Source: Chara braunii (lineage: Eukaryota > Streptophyta > Charophyceae > Charales > Characeae). Taken from it: 41,372 bases of DNA. The position numbers were made by a program, and so were the translations under genes. The notes beneath the pieces are model-generated. The model was not told the origin of the DNA. It did no database searches and worked only from the letters and a program-made list of their open reading frames with translations. Positions within the stretch are counted from its first letter, which is position 1; every line of letters begins with the position of its first letter. Below are positions 20,407-31,499 of the stretch, piece after piece. The DNA lies in the NCBI GenBank assembly GCA_003427395.1, contig BFEA01000153.1:2355793-2397164 (forward strand). Direction: 5' to 3'.

Positions 20407-21689
20407 CTTGCATGTATGTTTGTTGTTCTGCATTGTCCTTGTCGGATTGCATATGTCCTGGGTTCTTACCTTGTCCGTGTTGATGCGCTGTGTGTCTGGA
20501 GGGACGGACGGAACAGCCTAACACAAGTACGTACAAGGGTGGGCCGGAAATATGGCAAAAGTTTGACTACCGTAAAAGTAGGCCAGGCAAGGACAGCTGT
20601 AAGTATCAGAGGGGCAAATTTTTTGAGCGCTAGTGCCATGCTGGTAAGTGCTAACACACAGCGCTAATCTGCAGCTCCGTGCCGTCTCGGTTTTTCACTC
20701 TCCGCGGGAAACCGCCGCGCGCGTGAATCTGCGCGCTTTCCTCCTTTTCAAATTTGTCGTGGGCGGAAGCGAGGGGTGAGTGTGTGAAGCCACGTCACGC
20801 CACGCCTCCGGGCGTGGCTCCCCCAAGCTAGACATCGGGCTGACAAGCACAAGAGAGACAAGGAAAAATGGAGAGAAGGAGGAGGAAGAATACAGGACCA
20901 CCGGAGAAGGAGGGAGAATGGGGACAACCTAAGAACATGAAAGGACAAAGGGAGCAAAGAAACGGAAGGGAAAGAGTGGTGAGAGAAACCTTACAAAGTA
21001 TAGGAGAGAGGCAAGCAGATTTTGGACGAACAAGGAAAAAAACAGAGAAAAATAAAGCAATCCATTTGTGAATCATAAGAGGGGCACCAGTCAAGGCAAC
21101 GTTGTTGCGAGTTCGTAAGCAAAAATAAAGACTCAAGATCCAACACCGTAATAAGAGACTACCTTCATGATTCGACCAAGTTACTTCATCATCACACTTT
21201 GGCAAGGTTTGAGAGGCATCGCTGGATTCCTAAGGTAAGATCGGATGGCCTTTCTACAGACCCCATTGCACACATGAGACAACGTGAGGACGACGCTGCA
21301 AAGACGTGAGAAGGAACAAGCATTCAACAGGGGAGGAAGACAGACTTTGGACACAAGAAACAGCGAAAAGGGGAGAGCAGAGGCAAATCGTCGGTGATTT
21401 TAGAGAGGACTTATTCAGGAAGAAAACACAATAGAAATTGCACAACGATCTGCTTCAATAATTGGTAGAAAGCTACTCCTGTGTCACGTTAGTTGCAAGC
21501 CAACACCGGATTGGGAAGTAGGAGTAGAACTTACCAATACTACGAAATTTGGAACGTGTAGCCAGTCCCGTCGATCCCGCAAGAGATCCATCTATTTCTT
21601 ATTCTCGACAAAAGTCCCGAAGTTCTCGGAACCAGCAACACACTGGAAACTCCCCCGCCAACAGGTGGGAGCGAGCACGACCAGTCCAT
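20407..21689. other. No recognisable gene
   Basis: About 1.3 kb between element B and the LINEs. It contains a perfect hairpin GCCACGCC-TCCG-GGCGTGGC (20799-20818) and a purine-rich stretch (20830-21070). Its open frame of 67 codons has only charged low-complexity sequence. No repeat or domain was recognised. Confidence 0.5.
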
Positions 21690-21905
21690 CTACCCTCACC
21701 CTCCTCCCTGTGCTCCCTCCAAATCTCCCCTAGCCCTATCTTCCTAAGATAATCAAACACTCCCTTATCCGCATCTACCAATTTATTTGTGTGAACGATA
21801 AGTCCTTTGATTATGTCATTTAGTTTTACTTCTTTGTCGACAATATTTTCAAGACCATTAATATTCCAGCTCTGAATGGCTATCCCTTGTGTCTTCCAGT
21901 CCACT
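21690..21905 (-). pseudogene. LINE endonuclease fragment (second LINE)
   Basis: The minus strand reads IQSWNINGLENIVDKEVKLNDII, like the opening of an APE-type LINE endonuclease (ISWNVNGL). It then reads GVFDYLRKIGLGEIWREHREEGEGRWTGR, resembling a later part of the same domain, so the middle may be deleted. It begins just past the poly-A of the larger LINE, which may therefore have inserted into it. Only this fragment is visible. Confidence 0.45.
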
Positions 21906-21927
21906 CGGTTTTCCTTTGTGTTTGCCC

Positions 21928-22082
21928 TTTTTTTTTTTTTTTTTTTTTTTAAAAATCGAGTCCTTATGGTCCAAGCTCCATGTTCATTCTGGGGAGCGTC
22001 TGTCCGGTTCCTATTCCCTCGACAAGTCAAAATTGAATACATCATGTTACACACTCACGCGTCCTTCGGTCTGGCCGAAGGA
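21928..22082 (-). terminator. LINE 3' end: hairpin and poly-A
   Basis: TCCTTCGG-TCTGG-CCGAAGGA (22062-22082, 8-bp perfect stem) sits about 110 nt before the minus-strand poly-A. Such 3' hairpins can be the recognition site of a LINE's own RT. Confidence 0.6.
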
Positions 22083-22234
22083 ACCCTGACCAGCATTGAT
22101 TACTCCTGTCTGGGAGGACTGACTGTCAGCTTGCCTTGCCCTAGTTTTCCTCTCAAAAACCCTGTTGGTTCTCTCGGATAGGTATTGGAGCGCAAGAAAC
22201 TGGGAGAGATATCTGTCAATCTGAGGCTAGAACC

Positions 22235-23004
22235 TCAATTTGTCCCTCTCGGGGCTATATTCCTTATCATTGTTGGAGTGGCCCGTTTCTTCCAGTATAA
22301 TTTATTGTCTGAGACTGTCGCGATCTTTCCTTGTAGCAACAAGTGGCTCATGAAGATTTGTCTCCTGAGTGCAAGTCTTTCAGGTTTGCCTCTGGTTGTT
22401 GTCGATACAGTCCTCCATTTGCATCGTATCTCTGTTCCACCATCCTCAGCATGAGGATCCACATTTCCTCCTTGGCCACTTTTGAACCCTCGATTGTCTT
22501 GGTACATCTCTTTTTCCATATCACCCACAGAGCTAGTTTCCTGAGCCTGTGAAACCAGACCGCTTTTCCACCTCTGAGAGTGTCGGGGATGTTAGATAGA
22601 AGTAGGATGTTCAGGGCGGTGAGGTTGGGGGGAGGGGATGAGAAGAGAAAGGACCATAGATTTCGGACTTTGTTCCATATCCAGGCGACCTGACTGCAGT
22701 AGAAGAGAGTGCGGGATGTCGTCAGGGATATTGTCACAGCACAGTTCGCATAGTTCCGAGTTGTCGAGGTTCGGGTGTTTCTTCTTTTGTGGAGCCACTG
22801 GTTGACAGGAAGTGTTGTATGGGCTAGGAGCCATTGTAAGCTGCGAATTCTAGCTGGTCTGATAGGGAGGTATTTTGTCCAGGGGATGGATATTGAGGTC
22901 GTCGACTCTAAGTTCAGAGTCTCTCTCCATTCGTCTTTAAGTTTGGGGTTCGGGTCTGTGGTTTGTAGGCCTAGGTTGTACCCAAATTTTACGTCGGATT
23001 CCAT
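22235..23004 (-). pseudogene. LINE zf-RVT and C-terminal region
   Basis: The minus frame 23004-22348 reads PWTKYLPIRPARIRSLQWLLAHTTLPVNQWL. A Cys-bearing part with CAV and FYCSQVAWIWNKV follows, typical of the zf-RVT region after a LINE RT, and then RKLALWVIWKKRC. Some expected zinc ligands (CX2C, HX4C) are altered or frame-shifted; an alternative frame at 22834-22592 carries ELCELCCDNIPDDIPHSLLLQ, closer to the canonical pattern. The domain probably binds the LINE RNA. Confidence 0.8.
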
Positions 23005-23037
23005 TATCGTTCTTGTTGTTCTGGATTTGCCTTGTTC

Positions 23038-25030
23038 CTATATCCACTCCTTTGGATCGAATTCAAGCTCTCCTATGTTGCGGTTAGGCTGGAATATTAT
23101 CCACGGTTTGGTTTTCGATACTCTCACTTTTCTTAGTCGGAAGGACTCGATCGTCTCTAGCTGCGGTTCTTTGTTGAAGATGGCTGGTTCCTGAAGGTTG
23201 TGATTGGCGACAGGATAGGAGTAAAATTTGGACAGGTAGTCGGTGGCTGAGGTGCGGGATACAAACCGATATGCTCTGTTGGGCAAGTTTGGGATATGAG
23301 TGTACTCCAGTCCCCTGGTTTCCAGGAGAAGTCTTCTTTCAAGAGGCCAAGCCAATGGGGTGGGATGCTCTTCTGAATTAGAATATGTTTGTCTACGAGA
23401 GAATGACAACCTTTTAGAGTAGACCGGAGTTCTTGTTCCGTTCGCCATTCTTCCCGGTCTTCTGCCCACAGGTGTTTTACCTGCTACACCCCTTTTTCGA
23501 CCCACGACAACCATCTTTGATCCTTAGTGACCAGGGAGTATTCCCCGGGTCCTTGATCCAATCGTTACAAAACAACGGTTATCTCAGGACCTCCTTTTTG
23601 TTATCTGTTGTGCCATGTTTGCTTGGCCTCATTCGTCGCCAGGCTTTTAGAGTTGGGGTCCGGTACGGGTTAGGTGTTGGGGCTGCCTGGTTGTCTGAGT
23701 TTAGTGTGGTTCTTCTGCGGGATCTGTCTGATCTTATCGACCCTTCCTTTGCCATAATCCAGAAGTAGCCGCTCATGTTTGGTGGAGAGCTTATAGGTGC
23801 TAGGTTTCTTATGTTGTCTAGAGCCATCTTGGTCCATGGTAGGTATTGTCTGGTCAGGATCTTGATGATCCATTTCATCTGGAGTGTTGTTGATTCCTGC
23901 TTGGGGTTAATCAGACCTAGGCCTCCCTCCTGCGGTTTCCTAATGATGTGATTCCATGCTACCCTGTCGATGCATGAGGTTCGGTTGGGATCCCCTGTCC
24001 ATAGGTAGCATCCTGCTCTGGCCTTTATGGTTTGGAAGTCGACATCCGGGGGCGACCAGATGGATGCAGTGCACCATAATGTGGAAAAGAGAGCCGTGTT
24101 TATTATTAGTGCCCTCCCAATCAGCGATGCCTGTGCGTTCTTGCACGGGGCCAGGCGAGTTATTGCTTTGGCGATTAAGCTGTGGCCCATTCCTGGCCAC
24201 ACACCATCTTTGTTGACCATGATACGTAGGTATCGGATTGCCTGTTCGCCTGTGGACCACAACATGTGTGTGGTTGTGCCCTCGGGCTGGGGGGGCGTGT
24301 CGTCTGCTAGCCACTATCCTTCGGTTTTGCTCCAATTGACCTTCATTTTGGATGCTAGACGGAAAACCTCCATTAGCCTTGGCGAGAGCTTGGAAGGAAC
24401 TATTGTTGGCACGGATAAGGATTGTGAGGTCATATGCGAACATCAGAGCAGTGGGTAGGGCGAAGTCGTGCAGTGGGTTGAAGTTTCGTTCGGTGAGTCG
24501 GTCTATGGACAAATCTTTGCGGAGGAAGGATGATATGGCTTCCATAATAAAGAGGAAAATCGATGGAGCTAGGGGGTCTCCTTGTCACACGTGCTTGGAG
24601 ATGGGGTAGGTTTCCGATAGGATCCTATTGACCTGCACTCTACCATTTGCGTCAGCGTACAACACTTTGACCCACTTCCTAAAATTCGGCCCAACTCCTA
24701 TTTTTTTCCATGCAAGCGTGAAGGAAATCCCACTTGACATGGTCGCATGCCTTTTCGAAGTCAAAGAACAAGATCGCTACTTTCATCCTTTTTTCGGTAA
24801 TCTTTTTGGCCGCCTCGTTTAGAGTCATCACATTGTCAGTATGTATCACTCGGGGATGAAACCAGCTTGGTCAATGTGAAAGCATTTGTCTGTCAGATTT
24901 ATAATCCTGTTGGCTAATGCTTTCACTAGGATATTGTAGGGGGTTGTTAGTAGCAAGATGGGCTATAGTTTTTCAAATCCTCTTTCTCACCTTTCGTGTG
25001 AAGTAACAATACGACACTTGTACTCAGATT
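23038..25030 (-). pseudogene. LINE reverse transcriptase
   Basis: The fragments in order are a highly broken fingers/palm region (25030-24550) and PTALMFAYDLTILIRANN (about 24450-24410). Then come QAIRYLRIMVNKDG, LIAKAITRLAPCKN, ASLIGRALIINTALFSTLWCTASIW, GCYLWTGDPNRTSCIDRVAWNHI and KPQEGGLGLINPKQES, the thumb and post-RT region. The catalytic box that should read FADD reads FAYD, so one metal-binding Asp is lost. It would have performed target-primed reverse transcription. Confidence 0.87.
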
Positions 25031-25877
25031 CTATTCCAGTCCTCGATCTCTGCTGTCATTGAAAAAATTGAGAAGATGCTCGCCTAGTTTGGGCCAGAAG
25101 TGGACCCAAAATTCTTTTGATAGTCCATCAATGCCCAGGGCTTTGTCGTTACCCATCCGATTCAGGGCTGTGTGTAATTCCCCCAACGAGAGTGGTCTGT
25201 CCAGCTTGTCGATCTGTTTTGGTGTGATTGTCTTCTCTATGTAGGCCATCATTTGCTGTCGTGCTGTTGCGTTGGCTGGGGGAAGGGGGGAGGGTGTTTT
25301 GGATTCGTCGAGTTGTGCGTAGAAAGATCTGGCTATTTTCACCATTCCTGAACCTGATTGGTCGACCTTGTTCTGATTGTCCGGGTCCTTCAACTCTTCA
25401 ATCCTGTTGTTTCTGGCATTAACTTTGATTTTTGCGAAGAAGTGCTTTGTCATGGATTCGTTAAGGGTGTGGTCGGTCATCCTGGCTCTAATCTGCAGGC
25501 CTCTCAGTTCCCATCTCCTCCAATCCTTGAGCTCTTCTCTTGCTGAGTCGAGTATTTGGCTGTAGAAAGTGTTTGAGGGGTATGTGATGAGGTTGTCCTC
25601 CACGAGAGATATGGTGAGTTGGAGCTCTTCTTTTCTGATTTTCCGTTCTCCTGCAATGCTGTTGGATTCCGTTGAGACTGCTTGGGTAACTATCGGTGAA
25701 CCATTGATGTCTGTTGTCCAGTCTGACACTGTCCTCTCTCAAGAAGAACCAGTTCCATCTGACTGCCTCTGTTAGTCTTACTGTGGCTAAGAGGGAGTTG
25801 TTGATTCTGTAGAATCCTCGACCTTTTTCCGTGGGGGAGTCAAAGTTCACGAGCAGTTCTACCGTTTTGTGGTCCAA
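25031..25877 (-). pseudogene. LINE endonuclease-RT linker and RT start
   Basis: The minus frame 25729-25031 carries a helical linker (FYSQILDSAREELKDWRRWELRGLQIRARM) and HFFAKIKVNARNNRIEEL. It then carries RPLSLGELHTALNRMGNDKALGIDGLSKEFWVHFWPKLGEHLL, the region-0/1 motif of L1-type RTs (KA.G.DGL..EF). An overlapping shifted frame (25877-25488) holds the preceding part. It ends in a frame break near 25030. Confidence 0.85.
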
Positions 25878-25987
25878 ACTCGGAAGGCCACTGGTGGGCG
25901 GATCTCAGCCTGTTTCATTGTTCCTTGGAGGTGCTTGGAGATTAAGAAGAATTCGATCCAGGACAATGACGTTCAATTGGCCTGGTT

Positions 25988-26660
25988 CTATTTAACCAGT
26001 GAGAATGCCTTTTTCTCTGGGTGCAACATTCTGAAGGGGTCGACGAGGTCGAACTTTGTCATGATATTTTTTATGTGGCTTCCTTTTCTTCTTGGGCCTA
26101 TCAGTTGAGAGCGAGAGATGCGGTCTAGGTTTGGATCCAAGTTCGTGTTCCAGTCACCTGCGATAATCACCGTTTGAGGGTTCGGGATGAGGGACTGGAT
26201 GCTGTTGAGGCAGGCTAAGCATTCATTTTCAAAGTTGGGGGCGTAAATGTTAAGAATTCTCAGTTCCTTGTCTTGCCATCTGATGTCTAGCCATGACCAT
26301 CTACCTTCTGAGTTCTCCCGCGCTGCTGAGAATCTGACCTTCTGACCATAGTTTGGAAGCGTTAGGTATGAGTATGGCTTTCCTCTGTTTGCTAAGCCCT
26401 TCTAGGTTAGACCATAGTGCGAAAGCACAACCCACCATACTTTTTTTATTTCCCTTTTTATGTTCCCGTGGTTTGGGAAATTAGAAAGGTGTGTTTCTTG
26501 TAGTAGAACCACGTTTGGTCAGGGTATGTTCCTGTTGTAGAGACCTAGCCGGATTCGTCCCTTGATTTATCTTCGTCCATCAGTGCGTTACCCAAGCCAT
26601 TGACGTTCCAACTGATGATTTTGAGTCCTTTGGCTTGCCGGCCTACCGTAATAGCATTAT
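25988..26660 (-). pseudogene. LINE APE-type endonuclease
   Basis: The start LKIISWNVNGLGN (about 26640) carries the first catalytic Asn motif. Near the end, MIIAGDWNTNLDPNLDRISRS (26170 downward) is the GDxN motif, followed by FDLVDPFRMLHPEKKAFSL. The middle is broken by stops. The enzyme nicks target DNA to prime reverse transcription. The WNVNGL and GDWN motifs make the family certain. Confidence 0.88.
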
Positions 26661-27150
26661 CTTGTGATGTGTCGGCATCAATTGATTGATTCTGCATCCT
26701 CAGCTGTTTTTCCTACTTTGTCTTTCTTCTCATTGCTGTTATCTGCGGTGTTGTTGTTCTTTGTTTTTTTGTTTTTTGTGATGGAGGAGTTCACTGTGCG
26801 ATAATTGGTGAAGTTACCCAATCCACCGCTATCTCGCGGCTCTCGACGTCGGATGCCCCGCTGTCCTCCTTGCTGGCCGACGGGTCCATGTTGTACGCAC
26901 TCACGCTGCCTTCCGGTAGGGGTGGGCCAACCATGTCTACGTCGCCTGGGGAGATCTTATCGAGTTTGCCCCTTTTCTAAAAGTCCATTAAAGTTAATTC
27001 ATGGCTTATGGGGGCGACGCATTTTATTGGCGAAAGTTCCTTTGTTGACGCTCCACGAGGTCGCTCCATGCACGCAGGGACTTAACAACCCCCATCGTCG
27101 ACCACTTAGTCTTTGGCCTCCAAGCACTATGTCAAACTCCAGATCTCATC
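26661..27150. other. LINE 5' region or element E remnant
   Basis: The minus strand has a short acidic open stretch (LDKISPGDVDMVGPPLPEGS, then SASKEDSGASDVES) between the LINE endonuclease and the E protease. It could be LINE leader/ORF1 remnant or E sequence; I cannot decide. T-rich runs lie at 26760-26780. Confidence 0.3.
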
Positions 27151-27159
27151 TCGTCGGCC

Positions 27160-27660
27160 TTAATCTTGGCAACGATCATCAACAACGGACTGCACATCAA
27201 TCACTAACGCATTTATCAACATGTGCACCTGCCCAACCTTGATAGCCACATTTTCAATCATCCTTACGATGTTCATAGATTCCTCATTGACCGAGATATA
27301 GTTGTCTTTTCTGGAGAGGGGAAGGATGGAATTTAGTTGTCCGGTCTTCCGCACTGTATCAAGTGAAAGTGCCACGGCAGATGAACCTGCGTCAATTAGA
27401 GCGTTAAACGGCTTTCCCCAGACTTTGCAATCACACTCAACACTCTTCCACAACATTTGTCGAACACGGATGAAATGATCTTTCTTCGCGTAGGAAATGG
27501 TTGCCACGCGAGTGGCTTCGGGCGCTTCCTGCCTTTCATGAGGAGTAACGACATCAGTAGGAGGACGAGACAAGGGCGATGGTTCCATCATTTCCTCCTT
27601 CCTTTTTGACATTCTTTTGACATGCTGATAGGTGAACCGTTTTTGGTTCTTCTGGCATTG
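27160..27660 (-). pseudogene. Aspartic protease of retroelement E
   Basis: A 150-codon minus frame has a variable N-terminus (MSKRKEEMMEPSPLSRPP), then HFIRVRQMLWKSVECDCKVWGKPFNALIDAGSSAVALSLDTVRKTG. This is a retropepsin-like loop with DAG in place of D[ST]G. Further on come VGQVHMLINALVIDV and loss of similarity near 27150. The usual ILG.W motif is not seen. It differs from the B, D and F proteases, so it is a separate family, most likely Ty3/gypsy. Confidence 0.65.
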
Positions 27661-28410
27661 CTGAAGGAGTTTGTCATTTGAAGCCTCAGAGATCGTTTGG
27701 AGATGGCCGACCGGAACAGGAGCTCGAATGTCTAATTCTTTTAGCGTTTGCGGGCAATCGATCTCGCCTGTCCGGAATTGAGGGCCAAGTTCCGATTCGC
27801 ATTCTACCTGTTCAAGCTCATCTTTCGCGGGTCAAATGGCTCCAATCAGGCCAGCCAACTGAAGGTATTTGGGCAGATTGACAACGTCTGCTACTTCATA
27901 TGGAGTACCAGATGTCAACGCGATGAGATCCTTGGGCGTAAGAGGGGCCAGGGCAGGGGAACTGTGTCCCGATTCTCCAGTTCCTTCTAGCAACGTAGAT
28001 ACCTGTCCCTAATTATTAACTACAAGCGCAACTGCAAGAGGTGGTAGGTTTCACTTTGGAAGGGGGCAATCCCGGGCGAAGTGTACGGGCTGCTTACGGT
28101 TATAACATTTTACTCTTCTGGGAGGAAGAGTGGTTTGATGGGGGACAGGTGGGGGGGGAGGGAGAGCAGCTTGCGGAGCCAAAGGAGGTGCAGGAAGCAG
28201 CGGGTAAGGAGAAGACGGATAAGCCCATGTCGCTCTTGTGTTTGTGCTCATAGGTTCCCACAAGAGCCGCACCAGTCGGTCCATTTGAGAAATCTGCATC
28301 TGTATCAGGTGATTCATCCACTCTGATTGTTGGGAAGTGGACTTCCTCGGTTCAAACGAGCCAGTGCTCGTCCTCTCGCCAGCTCGACTCACTATCACCA
28401 AAACCGACAT
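27661..28410 (-). pseudogene. gag remnant of retroelement E with altered zinc knuckle
   Basis: The minus frame 28410-28051 has helices (HLIQMQISQMDRLVRLL) and a Pro-rich stretch, then KCYNRKQPVHFARDC. This is a CCHC knuckle whose second Cys is replaced by Arg. It lies upstream of the E protease as expected. 28050-27661 is out of frame with many stops. Nucleic-acid binding is probably lost. Confidence 0.6.
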
Positions 28411-29773
28411 GTGTCGTTTCCAATACCAACCTCACGCCCTGTGCTGTCTACGGGTCGGAGTGATTAAAAATGTGGAACAGGCCTTGAAAGAACAACAAAA
28501 ATGGGGTGTGCCAAGGGTTTTTCGGAAATTGCGTGGAGACCCCAACAAAACAGGAATTGCTCGTGCGGTCCCAGTTTTAGTGAAAAATGGTCATCGCCGA
28601 GCGGAAAGGAACAGGAACGCGCGCGACTTTTAAACGTTCGTTTAATCCAAAAAGTATCTATGAACTTCCATGCGGGCTACTCGACGTCTTTTCGGACGGA
28701 AAGGCAGGGGTACACACATGGGATCTCGTGTTCGAATTAAGTCCCGTAGTTGCTCATTACAGAGCTCGGAATCTGACGTGGAAGGCCGCAGCCGGGTTGC
28801 TCTTTCCGAGTACTTGCCACGCGTCCGGTATTGGACCTCCGTTTCCCGATAACGCTCAGTGCGGCGACGATCGCTACATTGAGTGTTGGGCGAATGGGGT
28901 GCCACCACCGTCCACGCGATGACAATCAACTCATTAAAACACAATAATAAGGAATAAGGAAGAAAATGAGTATCAACGATGACAAAACCAGCGCCTACGA
29001 ATCCTGAACACCTTTTTTCGGGAGGGAAATAATACTGGCCTTTGATCGTTGCGACGTCTTCTCGCACGTCTCACTCGCGTGCACGTGGCCTTTCCTCGCT
29101 ATACAGGAACGGGCGCTGTGGGGATACAGGAAGTCGAGGCCCAATCGGATCGGTATAGTCGGTCCACATGGCATAAGTGAGTTGATATCGCTTATCTACT
29201 CAATTCATCATTCAACCAAAAATGCAAGTATCAGCATTTCCTTGAGGGAAAGAAACAAATCCGAAGGAATCCTACATAAACAGAAAATAACACCAATATC
29301 GCATTATCTGTGGGTCATGACAAAGGCTAACGAGAGGTGTGAGTCCGTGCAATTTGATCCAATCAAAATGACAACTATCTAGCAGCCATTCAAGGGAGGA
29401 AGGAAACAATAATAAACCATGCATAGAGATCATAAACATCAAAACAACAGTTCAACCATATACAAAAGTGCTTCTCTCCCAACTGATTTCTACGTTCGCC
29501 TGAGTTGACCCGGTGAAACTCCGATCGTCAAACGTAAGCGGGGGCGAAAACTCATACACACATATCGATCATTGTCATGAACACATGTCATTGATCACAC
29601 AAAAAAGGAGTAAAGAGAGCGGAAGAGACTGGGTGACTAGACCTCGCTAGTTTCTTAAGTTCGATGATGCTCGCTCTCGCGAGACCCGATCGGACTTAAA
29701 GAGACAAGCAGGGTGGGGACCGCCACGTACGGTCCTCCACACCACAGCGATTGTCACCCCGCCAACCTAACTT

Positions 29774-29826
29774 CCACACCGACTTGTCCAGATCCCGCTT
29801 CCACACCAACTTGTCCAGATCCCGCA
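29774..29826. repeat. 27-bp tandem duplication
   Basis: CCACACCGACTTGTCCAGAT with CCCGCTT is followed directly by a copy reading CCACACCAACTTGTCCAGAT. Confidence 0.9.
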
Positions 29827-30126
29827 GTCCATCGGGGCCAACAGGCGCACGACCTTGCAAAACTACAGTCCGCTCGTCAGGACTTTCCGACCTGTTGATC
29901 ATCACATCATCTAGCTGCTACTTCCCGAAAAGTTGGCAAATGGGTTGAGAGAGAGCATTTCGGACGCACTTGCAGATTTTATAGTTGCGAAGGAGGAAGT
30001 AGAAGACGGGAGAAAGGGAAGCAAGAGGGGTCAAAGAGAGGGAGAAGGGGAATACGATTATTCGCCTTGGGAAAGGCCATATTGATCTGCGCGAGTCCTT
30101 CACGGCCAATCAGATCACAGTGCTAA

Positions 30127-30240
30127 GGGATTAATCCTCTTTGCGTGTTGTTGTCTGATCGCTTGAAGCCTCTGGGGGGTGCTAGGGGATTAATCCTCTT
30201 TACGTGTTGTTGTCTGATCGCTTGAAACCTCTGGGGGGAT
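30127..30240. repeat. 59-bp tandem duplication
   Basis: Two copies start GGGATTAATCCTCTTT at about 30127 and 30186 and end in CTCTGGGGGG. They differ at only a few bases. Each includes the palindrome GGATTAATCC. Confidence 0.9.
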
Positions 30241-30939
30241 CGGTAGGGGGTTCCTGTACGGGGATGAGGGCGTGAGGGGGGAGGAGGCGAAGAACGGTGC
30301 AGAGAAGAACCAAGATTCAGATGGGGCGAGGGAGAAAGAAGCGCGAAGGAAAAGGGGATGGAAAACAATTACGGGTCAAGGGAAGAAGGCACTTGAGGTA
30401 CATCGGGAGACGGTGGAAGCTTGCATGCATGGTGCCGACGAAGAAACAAAGAGGCACCAAAAACAATTATGCTCGGCCCATCCCAGCTCTAAAGCTAGTT
30501 CAAGATTGAAAAATTCAAAAGCAATATCTGCACGCGGAATTGGATGTGCGAAAATCCTACGCCTATGCAGATTCCTATGGGAAATTCACATAGTTTTCCT
30601 AGGCGGATTTGGGAACACTCATATACAAGAAAGGACACGCCAGCGGGTAGTGCGCCTGCAAATTCCGGAGCTCCCAACTGTCGAACAAAATTCCTAGCAC
30701 GCTCGCTAAGGCGTGCGTAATTCCTACGTAAGTCCATGGATTTTTGAAGAAAAAAAAAAAAAACTTCTGAAATTTTTGAGAAAGTGAAAATATTTTGAAG
30801 TGGGAGGGCCTCAACATCCATTGATACCATGCATCACTCGTCTACCAAAAAGAAGGTACCCAAAGTCCGCTAGAGATCAAAAAGAAAAAATAGCAGAACC
30901 CAGGGCTTTGGAAGCTCGTTCAAGCACGGGAATTGCTAC

Positions 30940-31320
30940 ATCATAAATGGAGTGTGGCCAGGAATGGGACAAAACCTAATCACCAAAGCAATAACTCGCC
31001 TGGCCTCGTGCAAGAACGTATAGGCATCGCTGATCGGGAGGGCACTAATAATAAACACGACTATCTTTTCTACATTATGGTACACTGCATCTATTTGGTT
31101 TCCCTCGGACGGCGACCTTCAAACTATAAAGGATAGAGCAACATGCTACCTTTGGACAGGTGACCCCAACCGAACCTCATGCATAAACAGGGTAGCATGG
31201 AGTCATATCATTAGGAAACCACAGGAGGAAGGCCTAGGCCTAATTGTCCCCAAACAAGAGTCAATACCATTGCAGATGAAATGGATCATCCAGATCCTGA
31301 CCGGACAGTACCGACCTGAG
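30940..31320 (+). pseudogene. LINE RT fragment, + strand
   Basis: The + strand encodes NGVWPGMGQNLITKAITRLASCKN, ASLIGRALIINTTIFSTLWYTASIW, TCYLWTGDPNRTSCINRVAWSHII and KPQEEGLGLIVPKQES. It is closely similar to the minus-strand LINE at about 24200-23860, so it is a second copy of that family. Both ends are truncated: the right end abuts the LTR fragment of element C near 31320. It has stops and small changes. Confidence 0.88.
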
Positions 31321-31467
31321 TACCCACATATGGAAAAATGTCGAATTTGGGCCTTTGGTGAATATGCAGGCCCGCCTTCACTTACGGTGGGCTCGGGGCT
31401 TGCGGAGGGCCTTAGCCCAGAACATGTGCATGTTTGATAAGGGCCCTGTGAGGGCTCATTCCTCGCA
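31321..31467 (-). repeat. Truncated 3' LTR of element CD
   Basis: On minus it starts TGCGAGGAATGAGCCCTC and includes AGTGAAGGCGGGCCTGCAT, like the G LTR start. It is cut near 31320 by the LINE fragment. Confidence 0.75.
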
Positions 31468-31480
31468 TTCCGTCCCCCTT
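31468..31480 (-). promoter_or_regulatory. Polypurine tract of element CD
   Basis: The minus strand AAGGGGGACGGAA lies directly before the LTR start. Confidence 0.75.
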
Positions 31481-31499
31481 AGCTTCAAAAGTCCGTTGA

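Larger units (their letters stand above)
21928..26660 (-). mobile_element. L1-type LINE, degenerate
   Basis: On minus the order is APE endonuclease (from about 26633), RT (about 25030-23580), zf-RVT (about 23000-22350), 3' UTR with hairpin, and a 23-nt poly-A (21950-21928). This is the layout of plant L1-clade ORF2. No ORF1 was identified with confidence, though 27000-26660 may be 5' sequence of this element. The length of about 4.7 kb, with many stops and shifts, shows it is dead. A flanking duplication was not found. Confidence 0.88.
28411..30939. other. Unassigned 2.5 kb with small repeats
   Basis: No domain was recognised on either strand. Open frames up to about 140 codons (28642-29067 minus, 30272-30697 plus) have no family-like motifs. 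It contains a hairpin (29654-29701), a 27-bp duplication (29774-29826) and a 59-bp duplication (30127-30240). It may include leader or LTR of element E, but no PBS was found. Confidence 0.4.

Noticed and set aside
29630-29720. Faint resemblance to 5S rRNA (GGGTGACTAGACC)
   Set aside because: The internal promoter boxes and overall fold are not present.
30815-30835. PBS-like TGGTATCAATGG on minus
   Set aside because: Matches only the first eight bases of the initiator-tRNA PBS and has no LTR edge beside it.
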